Source of the DNA: an uncultured Myxococcales bacterium
GTDB taxonomy: Bacteria; Myxococcota_A; UBA9042; DTJE01
Direction: 5' to 3'
Length of the DNA: 64,000 nt
Assembly (NCBI GenBank): GCA_937975765.1
Contig: CALJUR010000036.1
Coordinates: forward strand, 62,001 to 126,000
Shown: piece after piece, positions 15,781-25,284 of the stretch
Position numbering within the stretch: the stretch's first letter is position 1
Layout of the letters: the number at the start of each line of letters is the position of its first letter
Notes under the pieces: generated by a model
Seen by the model: the letters and a program-made list of their open reading frames with translations, nothing else
Told to the model about the DNA's origin: nothing
Databases searched by the model: none
Position numbers and translations under genes: made by a program

Positions 15781-16943
15781 ACGACCGGCACGACCCAGGA
15801 GGGCGGGAAGACGAACCGAATGACGGCGAAGGAATGCGAAGCAGGGCGGAACGACCTGCCGGAAGCACCGGCAACGCCGACCTGTCCCCGGCGTCGCCGG
15901 AGATGCGATCGAACGTCGCAGGGGGGGTGATGGACGGGACGACACTGCACGGGCTCTGTGGATGCTGCGGGCGCCGCTTCATCGAGGCGACCCGATACCG
16001 TCCCCGCTGGGGGGCGTCGTGGACGGGCACCCTGGCACCGTTCCGGGACGAGGGCGTATGCCCGGGGTGCTACCGCCTACACGGCCTCGCCGAGGGTGGC
16101 GAGGTCCCCTGGCCCGAGGACGAGTGGATTGCCCGTCGCGAGGAACGACTGCGCAGGGTGCGGGAGCGGCACGATGCCGCCTTCTGCATGGGCGGCGCCT
16201 GCACCGACGAGTCGATCGACACGCTGCGGGAACTGGGGGACACCCTGTGGGCCTTCGGGCTGCTGGCGGAGTGCGTCGAGACTCGGGGTTACGTCGTGTC
16301 GTTGCACTTCCTGCGGCCGGATCGGGAGCCGTCGCTGCTGCTGGAGGCGTGGATCGACCTGTCTCTGGCCCTGGCGGCGGACGGGCAGTTCGGCGAGGCG
16401 CTGCGTCTCCGGCGGCAGGCACTGGCCCGGCAGCGCAGGGTCCTGGCACCCGGGGACCTTTCGCGGTTCGGCGGCGAGGTCCTGGCAGCCTGGCTGGCCG
16501 GACGCGCCGGCAGGCCGCGCGTGGCCCGCAGGCAGGCCGAGCGCCTGGGTCGCCTGGCCGCAGGGCATCCCGATCGGGACCTCCGGGAGATGCTGGTGTC
16601 CGACGCGGTGATGCTGCTCGCCGACGCTTGCCGGTCGCCGGAGGAATGGGAGGACGCGCAGCAACTCCTGTCGTGCTTCGTCGCGGACCTGGACGGGGCG
16701 GCCGACCTGCTGCGGGAGGTCCTGGAGGTCCGCGAGGAGGAATTCGGCGAATTCGACCCCGTCACGGCCGCGACCCGCCTGTCCCTGGCGAAGGTCCGGC
16801 AGCACCAGGGCGCGATCGACGAGGCCGTCCACCTGGCGACCCGGGCGCACGCGGCGTGGCTGCGGATGGAGGCCCCGGGCGGATTCCGGACCCGGATCGC
16901 CGCCGGTTTCCTGGCGCGATGGAAGGGCGTCGCGATGCCCTAG
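15777..16943 (+). CDS. zinc-ribbon and helical-repeat (TPR-like) protein, unknown function
   Basis: A 388-residue protein if started at the ATG overlapping the HD gene stop (15777). An in-frame ATG at 15930 behind a G-rich stretch is an alternative that would drop a low-complexity Arg/Asp/Gly leader. After that leader a four-Cys site (CGCC ... CPGC, about 45 residues apart) suggests a zinc ribbon. From about residue 130 the sequence is alpha-helical with TPR-like units (EALRLRRQALARQRRVL, EAVHLATRAHAAW). Such proteins often act as scaffolds or regulators. No specific family is recognised. It lies in the middle of the sbcDC operon. Confidence 0.65.
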   Translation: MNDRHDPGGREDEPNDGEGMRSRAERPAGSTGNADLSPASPEMRSNVAGGVMDGTTLHGLCGCCGRRFIEATRYRPRWGASWTGTLAPFRDEGVCPGCYRLHGLAEGGEVPWPEDEWIARREERLRRVRERHDAAFCMGGACTDESIDTLRELGDTLWAFGLLAECVETRGYVVSLHFLRPDREPSLLLEAWIDLSLALAADGQFGEALRLRRQALARQRRVLAPGDLSRFGGEVLAAWLAGRAGRPRVARRQAERLGRLAAGHPDRDLREMLVSDAVMLLADACRSPEEWEDAQQLLSCFVADLDGAADLLREVLEVREEEFGEFDPVTAATRLSLAKVRQHQGAIDEAVHLATRAHAAWLRMEAPGGFRTRIAAGFLARWKGVAMP

Positions 16944-16986
16944 GGAGTTCGATGACGGCCGGGTCCGCCCGGCCGGGAGGGGGACC

Positions 16987-17850
16987 ATGGACAACGACTT
17001 CATCCAGGCGGTCAGGAGATACTTTTCGATGCTGCGAATCGAGATCTCCGGACCCTCGTTGCCTGCCGGAATCCGTCGCAACGTCGAGGTCTTCTTCGGG
17101 AGGGAAGACTGGAAGGACGTCGCAAGCGACCTGCACGAGATTCCGCCGGCGGATCGCCCCCGATTCCTGCTGGGCCTGTTCCTGATCGTCGTGTCCGATC
17201 AGGGCATCTACGCGAACTTGCGCCGCCTCTACCCGCGCTGGAGGCGGAGGGCCCCGGTGCTCAAGTTCGGGTCGGCCCACTCGCTTCGGCGCTTCGAGAA
17301 CCCGTTCCGGATACTGACGATCCCGGTGGACCGGGGCGTCCAGGACGCCGAATCCCTGATTGCTCTGGTCCCCGAGTTCGTGGATGCCTGGATCGACTTC
17401 GCCCGGAACCTCCCGCGCGCCGTACCGGGCCTGGATGCCCAGACGTACTTCGATGGTCTTCGCAACGACACCGGCTGGGGATACTGTCGCCGTCGTAGCA
17501 GGGTGATCCGCGCGATCCTCGAGACCCTCGATTCCCGCCTTCAGGCCGCCGGCCATCGGATGGCCCCGGCAAGGACCGAAGGGGAACTGCCCTTCGACCC
17601 GCCGCTTCCCCCCTCGGTGGCCGATCGTCGCCGAGCCCGGTTCCTGGCCAACCTGAACGACCCCGACTACGTTCGGGACCTGGTGGACGCGATCTCCGAC
17701 GCGATCCGGGAAGTGCAGGAGAACACGCCAGGCTTGTCCGGATTGTCCACCGCGGCGCGACGCAGTGGCAGTGGCGGGCATCGAACCGGAGGTCGCGGCC
17801 GCATGGTACAAGTACCGGGTCAACGGAACGAAGAGGAAATCGTCCAATGA
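16987..17850 (+). CDS. uncharacterised protein upstream of sbcD
   Basis: A 287-residue protein with no recognised domain. It is rich in Arg and aromatic residues in the N-terminal two thirds (FFGREDWKDVASDL, YPRWRRRAPVLKF) and predicted mostly helical. The final 40 residues are a Gly/Arg/Ser-rich tail that looks disordered and could bind nucleic acid. The ATG at 16987 follows GGGAGGGGG. The stop overlaps the sbcD start (ATGA), so it is translated together with the nuclease. A role with SbcCD is suggested only by position. It could be a DNA-end or substrate adaptor, or unrelated cargo. Confidence 0.65.
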   Translation: MDNDFIQAVRRYFSMLRIEISGPSLPAGIRRNVEVFFGREDWKDVASDLHEIPPADRPRFLLGLFLIVVSDQGIYANLRRLYPRWRRRAPVLKFGSAHSLRRFENPFRILTIPVDRGVQDAESLIALVPEFVDAWIDFARNLPRAVPGLDAQTYFDGLRNDTGWGYCRRRSRVIRAILETLDSRLQAAGHRMAPARTEGELPFDPPLPPSVADRRRARFLANLNDPDYVRDLVDAISDAIREVQENTPGLSGLSTAARRSGSGGHRTGGRGRMVQVPGQRNEEEIVQ

Positions 17851-19133
17851 GGATCCTTCATACCGCCGACTGGCATCTGGGAGCCCAACTGCACGAACAG
17901 AGCCGCCTTCCGGAGCAGGAGGAATTCCTGAAGTGGATGCTGCGAACGATGGACCAGGAGAAGCCGGACGCGCTCCTGATTGCCGGCGACGTGTTCGACT
18001 CCTGCGCACCCTCCAATGCCGCGCTCAACCTCTACTACGAGTTCCTGTCGGCCGTCTTCAGGCACTGCCTCTGTCGCCGGGTGGTGGTCGTCGGCGGCAA
18101 CCACGATTCCCCCTCCCTCCTGGACGCTCCCGGCAACGTCCTGGACCACATCGGCACGCGGGTGGTAGGCGGCGTGGCCTACACGAAAGGGAATGGCGAC
18201 GGTCGCATCCCGGACCACCGGAACGAGGTCGTCGTGGTCGAGGATTCCGGCGGCAGGCCGGGCCTGGTCATCGGCGCCGTTCCCTACCTGCGCGACACCG
18301 ACCTGCGCACCTCGGCCGCGCAGGAATCCGACGAGGTGCGGGCCGAGAAGCGCAGGATCGGGTTCCAGCAGCACTACCACGCGATCGCCGACCTGGCTCG
18401 CCGGGAGTGTTCGACACCAGGCGAGCCCCTGCCGCTGGTTTTGACAGGGCACCTGTTCCTGGCGGGCGGGTTCACGGCTGCCGAGAAGTCCGAGCGCGAT
18501 CTCCAGGTCGGCAACCTGACGGCCTTCGAACCCGCCCTGCTGCCCCCCGCCGACTACTACGCGTTCGGCCACCTGCACAGCCCGCAGGCGATCGGCGGCA
18601 GGGAGACGTGCCGGTACTCGGGATCCCCCCTGCGCATGAACTTCGGCGAGGCGCATCAGGAGAAGTCGATCGTGATCGTGGATCTCTCGCCCGGGCTGGA
18701 CCCCGTCGTGCGCCGGGTTCCGGTTCCGCAGACCCAGCGAATCGAGCAGTTGACGGGGACACCCGAGGCCATCGCCTCGATGCTGAAGGAACTCGTCGCC
18801 TCGGGCGTCGGCGCCTGGGTGGACGTCCAGGTGACCGAGGGCGAGGGCGACCTGACCCCCTGGATGCACACCGAGTTCCCCGGCCTCGTCGAAGGGACGG
18901 AGGTCCGGTTGCTGCGCCGGCAGAATGCTCGTCCCGGACGCGCCGCGACCACCCTGGCTGCGGCGGTCGCCGACGAGGCGGTCCTCGATTCGTTCTCCCC
19001 GGGGGACCTGTTCCGGATGCGCCTGTCCGACGAGGACCTGACCCGGGAGGAGAAGGACGCGTACGCCTCGATGCTGGACGAGATCCTGCGGGAGATGGAC
19101 GAGGCCGAAGGCGGCAAGGAGCAGGGGCGATGA
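17847..19133 (+). CDS. sbcD: SbcD nuclease subunit
   Basis: A 428-residue Mre11/SbcD-type nuclease that, with SbcC, cleaves DNA hairpins and protein-blocked ends. Phosphoesterase motifs are intact: HTADWHLG, IAGDVFDSC, VVGGNHDSP, LTGHLF and FGHLHSPQ, which supply the two-metal active site. The capping region and the C-terminal SbcC-binding helices (EEKDAYASMLDEILREMDE) are present. Length is typical. It overlaps the upstream unknown gene and sbcC by ATGA, giving a strictly coupled sbcDC pair. Confidence 0.95.
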   Translation: MRILHTADWHLGAQLHEQSRLPEQEEFLKWMLRTMDQEKPDALLIAGDVFDSCAPSNAALNLYYEFLSAVFRHCLCRRVVVVGGNHDSPSLLDAPGNVLDHIGTRVVGGVAYTKGNGDGRIPDHRNEVVVVEDSGGRPGLVIGAVPYLRDTDLRTSAAQESDEVRAEKRRIGFQQHYHAIADLARRECSTPGEPLPLVLTGHLFLAGGFTAAEKSERDLQVGNLTAFEPALLPPADYYAFGHLHSPQAIGGRETCRYSGSPLRMNFGEAHQEKSIVIVDLSPGLDPVVRRVPVPQTQRIEQLTGTPEAIASMLKELVASGVGAWVDVQVTEGEGDLTPWMHTEFPGLVEGTEVRLLRRQNARPGRAATTLAAAVADEAVLDSFSPGDLFRMRLSDEDLTREEKDAYASMLDEILREMDEAEGGKEQGR

Positions 19134-22100
19134 AGATCCTCCACCTGGACTTCTGCAACATCAATTCGCTGGCCGGGCGCTGGTCGGTGGACTTCCGGGA
19201 TCCCGCATTCCTGGACGGGCTGTTCGCCCTGACCGGGCCGACCGGCGCCGGCAAGACGACGGTGCTGGACGCCGTCTGCCTGGCGCTCTACGGCAAGACC
19301 GTGCGGGAGGTCATCTCGAAGGATCGCAACGAGGTGATGACCCGTGGCACCGGGAACTGCCATGCGGAGGTGGAGTTCGAGGTCGACGGCCGCCGGTTCC
19401 GTTGCCGGTGGTCGCAGCACCGCGCCCGCAACAGCCCGGAGGGCGCCTTGCAGCCGGCGGAACGGGAGGTGGCGGAAGCGGACGCCGGAGGGAAGATCCT
19501 GGCGCAGTCGATCCTGCAGGCCGATGCCAGGATCCTCGAGATCACGGGAATGACCTTCGACCAGTTCACCCGGGCCGTCCTGCTGGCCCAGGGGCAGTTC
19601 GACACCTTCCTGAAGGCACGGCAGAGGGACCGTGCCGACATCCTGGAGAAGGTCACCGGGACAAGGAAGTTCTCGGATGCGGGAGCCGCGGTCTTTCATC
19701 GCTTCCAGAAGGAGAAGGCCAGGAAGGAGGACCTGGAAAGGACCCTGGACGTCATCGACGTGCTGCCGGCCGACGAACGGGCCCGCCTGGAGGCGGAAAC
19801 AGCCGAGGCGAGGACGGCGAGGGCGAACACCGAGGCCGAACGGCAGGCCCAGGGCGAACGGCTGGGTTGGCGAAAGGGGATCGCGGCCCTGGAGGCCGAG
19901 ATCCTGGCTCTGGCCGAGCGGAAGACGGGGTGGGACCGGCGCCGGACCGCCATCGCGGACGACCTGGAACGCCTGCGGCGGGCCGAGATCGCCAGGAACC
20001 TGGATCCGGTCCTGCACGAACTGGACACGGCCCGGAAGGCCCAGGCGGAACAGGAAGAGAACCTGGCCCAGAGGAGGCAACGGGTCACCGAGTGCCAGGA
20101 GAGACTGGCCGCGGCCCGTCCCCGCGTGACGAAGGCGGAGGAAGAGGCGGCGCGGGCCGGAAGGGAACTGGACGACACCCGGCCGGTGCTGGAGGCGGTT
20201 CGCGACCTGGATCGCAGGATCGCCCTGGCAGCACAGGCGCGCATCGAAGCCGCCGCGATCCTGGCGGAGGCGGAGGAACGCGTCGCCGCTTCCGGGAAGG
20301 ATCGGGAAGAGGCCCGGCGCGCGCTCCGGGAGGCGGAGGACCGGCAGAAGAAGGCGGTCGAATACGCCGCAGAGCACGCCCTGGACGGGAGGATCGCGGA
20401 ACGCCTGCCGTCCATCGACAACCGGCACTCCACCTGGCAGTTCCAGGCGCAGGCCGCGGCGTCGAGCCGGAAGGCGGCCGAACAGGAGGCGGCGAAGGCG
20501 GCCGATGCGGGGGGGAAGGCCGACAAGGCGCGGGCGGCCACCGGCGAGGCCGACCGGTCGGCCCGGCGGGCCCGCGATGCCTGGCACCAGAGCGAGGAAG
20601 CACTCCGCAAGGCCGAGGAAACGAGAAGGATCGCCGAGGAGGCGAAGGCGGCAGCAGAGAACGATCGGGAGCGGGCCTGGCCTCAACTCGAAGAGAATCT
20701 CCGGTTGGCCGAGGAAGGCCGGGAACTCGCACGGCAGGTGGCGTCCCTGGAGGAGCACCGCCGGCGGTTGGCGGACGGTGTTCCCTGCCCCTTGTGCGGG
20801 GCCCGGGAGCATCCCTTCGCTCTCGGCAACCTCCCGGAGGTGTCCGACGCCGAGAAGGTGGTCTCCGGGATCCGGGCGCGCATGGACGCGCTGGAGAATG
20901 CGTCCCGGGAGGCCCGCCGGGCGTTCGATGGCGCCTCGGAAACGCTGGAGGCGCACCGGCAGACCGAGGCCGGGCGGGCCCGGCAATTCGAGGAAGCCGA
21001 CCGGGCCGCCGCCCTGGCACGCCAGGCCGAGGCCGGTGCGATCGAGGCCGCCGGGAAGGCCAAGGAGGCGGCGGATGCGGCGGCGGCGCAGGCCAAAAAC
21101 GCCTCGGAAGAGGCGGGCCGGCAGTGGGACCTGGTCGCGGACGACCTGAAGGGGTTGGGGATTCCCGACCCCCGCGAGGAGGACTGGAGCCGGATCGCCC
21201 GGGAGTTGAAGGATCGGCAGGCGGAATTCGATCGGCAGGCGGACATCGCCCGCGTGGCCGAGATCCAGGTCCGGACCGGACAGGATGCCATCACCCAGGC
21301 CGAAGAACGGAACGCCGCGGCGATTCGCGAGCGGGACCGGAAAGCCGGGGATTCCCGGCAGAAGGCGTCCGTGCACGAGGAGTTGCTGGCGGATCGGTCC
21401 GCGCGGTTCGGTGCCCGGGACCCCGCCCGCGAGGAGGAACGCCTCCAGGCAGCGAAGACCACGGCGGAACGGGGTCTCGCCGAGGCCCATCGGGTCCTGA
21501 TCGGGCTGGAGAGGGACGCCGGGAACGCCGAGAGGGAACTTTCCGCGGGCCAGTCGCGGTGGGAACTGGCGGTGGCCGATCGGTCGAAGGTCGAGCGGGA
21601 GGCGGTCGCGCGATGGCAGAAGGCCGGTTTGGTGGACGAGTCCGCATGCCGGGCGGCGCGATGGGTCGACGCCGACGTGGATCGGACCCGGGCGTTGAGA
21701 AGGGATCTGGAAGACGAGGACATCGGGTTGGAGACCTTGAGGAAGACCCTCGAGGAAAAACGGGCGGCCGAACGGTCCAGGGCCCTGACCGATCTCTCTG
21801 TCGAGGAACTCGAGGCGGGGAAGGCGGATCTGGACGCGAGGCTGCAGCAGTCGACCGACCAGTTGGCGAACCTCGAATCGCGGATCCTGGCCGATGACGC
21901 CCACCGGAACCGACAGGCCGGCGCCGGGGAGCAACTGGCGGAGCAGACCCGGGTCTTCAACCGCTGGAGCCGGCTGAACGAGATGATAGGCACGGACGGC
22001 GGCGTCCGGTTCCGGAACTACGCCCAGGGGGTGACGCTTCGCCACCTCCTGGTCGCCGCCAACCCGCACCTGAACGCGATGAGCGATGGTCGATACTCCC

Positions 22101-22582
22101 TGGCCTGGGACGTCGAGGACGGCGACGACCTGCTGCCCGCGATCATCGACAACCACCAGGCCGAAATCCGTCGGCCCGTGTCCAACCTGTCGGGGGGCGA
22201 GACGTTCATGGTCTCGCTGGCTCTGGCCCTGGGCCTATCCGGCCTGGCCAGCGGGAAACTCAAGGTGGACTCCCTGTTCCTGGACGAGGGATTCGGGACG
22301 CTGGACGCGGACACCCTCGATCGCGCGATCGACACCCTGACCCGGTTGCACCAGTCCCAGGGCAAACTGATCGGGGTGATCTCGCACATCGACCAGTTGA
22401 AGACCCGGATCGGGGTGAAACTCGAAGTGTCCAAACTGGGAAATGGCCGAAGCCGCCTGTCGGGCCCGGGCGTTCGTCGCCTGCCGGCGCAGGTTCACGA
22501 GGCCGGTCCGCCTCCCGCGGCTCCCACGGGCGGCCCGAAGAAACCGGGGCGTCCCCGCAAGCACCCCGGGCCTGTTCCGTGA
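19130..22582 (+). CDS. sbcC: SbcC ATPase subunit with zinc hook
   Basis: A 1150-residue Rad50/SbcC-type SMC-like ATPase. The N-terminal Walker A is GPTGAGKTT, and the early segment QFTRAVLLAQGQFDTFLK is an SbcC hallmark. Two long coiled-coil arms rich in Glu, Arg and Ala flank the zinc-hook CPLC near residue 555. The C-terminal lobe has the signature LSGGETFMVSLALALGLSGL and Walker B SLFLDEGFGTLD. It should clamp DNA and drive ATP-dependent processing by SbcD. The Pro/Lys/Gly tail after residue 1120 (GGPKKPGRPRKHPGP) includes an AT-hook-like GRPRK and is not usual for SbcC. It ends the operon and converges with the next gene. Confidence 0.95.
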   Translation: MKILHLDFCNINSLAGRWSVDFRDPAFLDGLFALTGPTGAGKTTVLDAVCLALYGKTVREVISKDRNEVMTRGTGNCHAEVEFEVDGRRFRCRWSQHRARNSPEGALQPAEREVAEADAGGKILAQSILQADARILEITGMTFDQFTRAVLLAQGQFDTFLKARQRDRADILEKVTGTRKFSDAGAAVFHRFQKEKARKEDLERTLDVIDVLPADERARLEAETAEARTARANTEAERQAQGERLGWRKGIAALEAEILALAERKTGWDRRRTAIADDLERLRRAEIARNLDPVLHELDTARKAQAEQEENLAQRRQRVTECQERLAAARPRVTKAEEEAARAGRELDDTRPVLEAVRDLDRRIALAAQARIEAAAILAEAEERVAASGKDREEARRALREAEDRQKKAVEYAAEHALDGRIAERLPSIDNRHSTWQFQAQAAASSRKAAEQEAAKAADAGGKADKARAATGEADRSARRARDAWHQSEEALRKAEETRRIAEEAKAAAENDRERAWPQLEENLRLAEEGRELARQVASLEEHRRRLADGVPCPLCGAREHPFALGNLPEVSDAEKVVSGIRARMDALENASREARRAFDGASETLEAHRQTEAGRARQFEEADRAAALARQAEAGAIEAAGKAKEAADAAAAQAKNASEEAGRQWDLVADDLKGLGIPDPREEDWSRIARELKDRQAEFDRQADIARVAEIQVRTGQDAITQAEERNAAAIRERDRKAGDSRQKASVHEELLADRSARFGARDPAREEERLQAAKTTAERGLAEAHRVLIGLERDAGNAERELSAGQSRWELAVADRSKVEREAVARWQKAGLVDESACRAARWVDADVDRTRALRRDLEDEDIGLETLRKTLEEKRAAERSRALTDLSVEELEAGKADLDARLQQSTDQLANLESRILADDAHRNRQAGAGEQLAEQTRVFNRWSRLNEMIGTDGGVRFRNYAQGVTLRHLLVAANPHLNAMSDGRYSLAWDVEDGDDLLPAIIDNHQAEIRRPVSNLSGGETFMVSLALALGLSGLASGKLKVDSLFLDEGFGTLDADTLDRAIDTLTRLHQSQGKLIGVISHIDQLKTRIGVKLEVSKLGNGRSRLSGPGVRRLPAQVHEAGPPPAAPTGGPKKPGRPRKHPGPVP

Positions 22583-22665
22583 TTCCGGGCAGGCGTGGTG
22601 CGCGGCCTCCCGAGGCGGCCCACTTTCAACGATCGGACACCCATCATGGTCGTCGTGCCGGCCAT

Positions 22666-23307
22666 TTACCTCACCAGGGCCTCGGTGCGACGGGCGCGCC
22701 ATTGGTCGATGACCTCGCTGGGGCGGATCCCCCTCGGGAGGGTCCCATTCAGCCGCTGGGCCATTTCGATCCAGCCCGCGTCTTCCAGTTCCTCGCCGGC
22801 CCGGAGGCGGGCCGACAGGCGATGCCGTGCGGCCTCGTAGGTGCGGTAGTCCATCTCCCCTTCCCGCCAGGCCGATCGGAGGCGACGGCGCTCCTCCCCG
22901 AACTCCGGACGAAAGACATGGTCTCCGACCGCGGCCATGGTCTTGGCCCGGGCCTGGTCCTCCATCGCCTGCAACTCGTCCGACCTCGACTCGACAACCT
23001 GCATGACGAGGTAGGTTTTCCGAAGCAGGCCCTCGGCCGCGATCCGGCCACGTGGAGAGGGGCGCCACTCTTCCCGGGTCTTGCCGACGGTGAAGAACCG
23101 ATCCGCGGGAATCGACATCCCCAGAAGCGGGATGTGCAGGCTGGCCGGGGTCGCGCCCCGGATCGGCGAATCCAGCCGGACGTAGATCTGCCGCGGGTGC
23201 AGGCCGATGATGGTCCCGCAGACCCTCGTGCCGTCGACGTCGATCTCGAGGTGGTACGGATCGCTCGCGTTCGTCGGGGTGCAGGCGTTCTCTTCGACTT
23301 CGGCCAT
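22666..23307 (-). CDS. uncharacterised protein
   Basis: A 213-residue protein of no recognised family. The ATG at 23307 is preceded by GGGAGGG; the frame is open farther upstream, but that part reads like non-coding sequence. The N-terminal 90 residues are predicted beta-rich (HLEIDVDGTRVCGTIIGL, RQIYVRLDSPI), loosely recalling a PilZ-like barrel. The C-terminal half is charged and helical (EERRRLRSAWREGEMDYRTYE). No membrane segment. It converges with sbcC 83 bp away and may belong to the same accessory stretch. Confidence 0.6.
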   Translation of the reverse strand: MAEVEENACTPTNASDPYHLEIDVDGTRVCGTIIGLHPRQIYVRLDSPIRGATPASLHIPLLGMSIPADRFFTVGKTREEWRPSPRGRIAAEGLLRKTYLVMQVVESRSDELQAMEDQARAKTMAAVGDHVFRPEFGEERRRLRSAWREGEMDYRTYEAARHRLSARLRAGEELEDAGWIEMAQRLNGTLPRGIRPSEVIDQWRARRTEALVR

Positions 23308-23529
23308 GATGCGTTCCCTCCCGTGGAAAGGCCACGCACCAGGAATTTCGGGAGAGGCATCGAAGGAGATCCGCCGGAACTTCCTTCGGGGCTTCCCCCG
23401 CACATCCGGCCGCGAACGAGTCGCCGCCGAAGGCACCTTGGCGTTCCCATGCCAGGTTGCCGGGTCCGACCCGCCCGGGCCGGACCACTCCTGATGCAGA
23501 CGGAAAGATGCCATGGAACTGGCCAGAAG
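23308..23529. other. 222-bp intergenic region
   Basis: Lies between two minus-strand genes. Only the GGGAGGG ribosome binding site of the downstream gene stands out. I see no hairpin, repeat or RNA gene. Confidence 0.4.
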
Positions 23530-24111
23530 TCAAGGGTTTTCTTCGATCCGAACCGCGCCGCCATCGAGCCGCAGGGAGGCGACCTCGTGCATCTCCAGCA
23601 GGCGCGCGTCGCCCAGGCTGACCGGCATGGGGGGGGGAGGGGCGTAATCGGGGATGGGCCAGCCGCGGGCGCGCAGGACGGATCGCCAGTGCGCGCCCTC
23701 GTGCCGCATCTCGGGGCCCGGGCCGTAGGGGCGGTCCAGGAAGGTGTCCGGGTCGGAACGGGCGCAGACGGTGTTCCAGTCCAGGGAGTCGTTCCATGCA
23801 CCGTAGGCAGCGGGATCCAGTTGCCGGGCGGCGTTGGGCGCGTAGGTGTCGGGGATCCAGAACATCGCCTGCAGTTGCAGTTCCGCCCGCATCCGTTCCA
23901 CGCGGGGCATCCGCTGCCAGTCCGCGGCGCCGATCCCCAGGTACCACCGGTGCGCGTACTCCCACTGCCACAGGAACCAGCCGCCCTCGATGACGGGCCA
24001 GGGCCCGGGCTCCTTCAGCCAGCAGGCGTGCACCCAGCGCGGGCGGCCCCTGGCGATCCTGCGCACGAAGGTCGTGACGTATCCGTTGGCCTCGACGACG
24101 GGCGGCTTCAT
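23530..24111 (-). CDS. tryptophan-rich protein of unknown function
   Basis: A 193-residue soluble protein with 13 Trp residues, most in the first 110 residues (PRWVHACWLKEPGPWPVIEG, WFLWQWEYAHRWYLGIGAADW). It has no signal peptide or membrane segment and no recognised family. Pro- and Trp-rich composition of this kind is seen in ligand-binding or interaction modules, but nothing specific can be assigned. The ATG at 24111 is preceded by AAAGGAG. A G-rich stretch near the 3' end encodes several prolines. It is followed by the 213-residue unknown on the same strand. Confidence 0.6.
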   Translation of the reverse strand: MKPPVVEANGYVTTFVRRIARGRPRWVHACWLKEPGPWPVIEGGWFLWQWEYAHRWYLGIGAADWQRMPRVERMRAELQLQAMFWIPDTYAPNAARQLDPAAYGAWNDSLDWNTVCARSDPDTFLDRPYGPGPEMRHEGAHWRSVLRARGWPIPDYAPPPPMPVSLGDARLLEMHEVASLRLDGGAVRIEENP

Positions 24112-24245
24112 GTTCGTGCTCCTTTCGGCTGGGCCGACGAGTATGGTCGACGAGTGCGACATCCGGGCGGGATCGCACGCCCACCGGGAACGACCGTGCA
24201 CGGTTCAGCAGATGCAGGGATGACGTCCCGGGAGAGGGCCGCCCC

Positions 24246-25271
24246 TCAGTGGCACTTCCAGTTCCCGCGCGGGAACTGCTTCGTCATCAGCGACTGGCCG
24301 GCCAGCACGAACAGGCTGCGGCGGTTGTTCGCCTCGCGCGTCTCGTCCGGGGTGTCCACCGCCAGCACGTCCTCCCCGAAGCCCTGCGAGCACACCGGCA
24401 CCCGCAGCCCGTGCGCCTTCAGCCACGTCGCCAGCGCAGCCGCGCGCGCCTCCGACAGGCCCTGGTTGTACTCGCGGCTGCCCACCGTGTCCGTGTAGCC
24501 GCCCACGTACAGCCGCAGCCGGATCTGCTTCCCCAGCCGGTCCAGCGCGTCGTGCACCGCCACCAGGGCGCGATCCAGCTTCGGCTCCTCGACCGGCAGG
24601 ATGTCCGACCGGTCGAACTCGAAGGTCACCTCGTCGTGCGGCACCTCGATCAGGATCGGCGTGAACTCGACCGACCGCGTGAACCCGTTCTCGTCATAGG
24701 CCGTGACCTCGACGCGCCCCACGCGCACGGTCGGTGGCGGGAAGGTCAGCGACTCCGGCCGCCCCGACGGCAGGTCCATCCGAACCTCGCGGCGCAGCAG
24801 GGGCGCCCCGTCCTCGCCCTGCATCACCAGTTCCAGGCGCTGCGCGTCGCCCGTCACCCTCATCGCGATGCGGCCTGCGTCCAGGTCCACGTCCTCGCCC
24901 CGGACCGACAGGTCGAAGGCCCTCGCCACCGCCGACGACCACGTCAGCACGGACGGCGCCTTCAGGCCGGCGTACATGATCTCCGCCTTGTAGTAGGCCC
25001 GGCCCGGCTCCTGGGTCACCCGGAGGTCGCGGCTCTCGCCTTCCTTCATCGACCCCACCTTGAAGACCTTCGTCTCGCCGTCGATGCGCTCGATCGAGAC
25101 GCGCACGCCGTTGAGCGCCTTCGCGGCGGTCAGCGTCAGCCCCGGCATGTCCGCGCCGCCGGTCGCCCGGTAGCGCACCGAGATCTCCAGGTCGCCCACG
25201 ACCTCCCCGCGCGCGGCGGGCGCGACCAGCACGCCCACGACGCACCCCAGCCACGCCAGCGTCTTCCTCAT
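24246..25271 (-). CDS. OmpA-family outer-membrane/peptidoglycan-binding protein
   Basis: A 341-residue exported protein. The signal peptide is MRKTLAWLGCVVGVLVAPAARG. The middle of the mature protein is beta-rich and unassigned. The C-terminal 120 residues are an OmpA/MotB-type domain (EVTFEFDRSDILPVEEPKLD, GYTDTVGSREYNQGLSEARA, EANNRRSLFV), the module that binds peptidoglycan diaminopimelate. It lacks the eight-stranded OmpA barrel, so it is probably a periplasmic anchor. The start is coupled to the kinase gene: its GGGAGGG site lies between the kinase stop and this ATG, only 13 bp apart. Confidence 0.85.
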   Translation of the reverse strand: MRKTLAWLGCVVGVLVAPAARGEVVGDLEISVRYRATGGADMPGLTLTAAKALNGVRVSIERIDGETKVFKVGSMKEGESRDLRVTQEPGRAYYKAEIMYAGLKAPSVLTWSSAVARAFDLSVRGEDVDLDAGRIAMRVTGDAQRLELVMQGEDGAPLLRREVRMDLPSGRPESLTFPPPTVRVGRVEVTAYDENGFTRSVEFTPILIEVPHDEVTFEFDRSDILPVEEPKLDRALVAVHDALDRLGKQIRLRLYVGGYTDTVGSREYNQGLSEARAAALATWLKAHGLRVPVCSQGFGEDVLAVDTPDETREANNRRSLFVLAGQSLMTKQFPRGNWKCH

Positions 25272-25284
25272 GGGTCCCTCCCCG

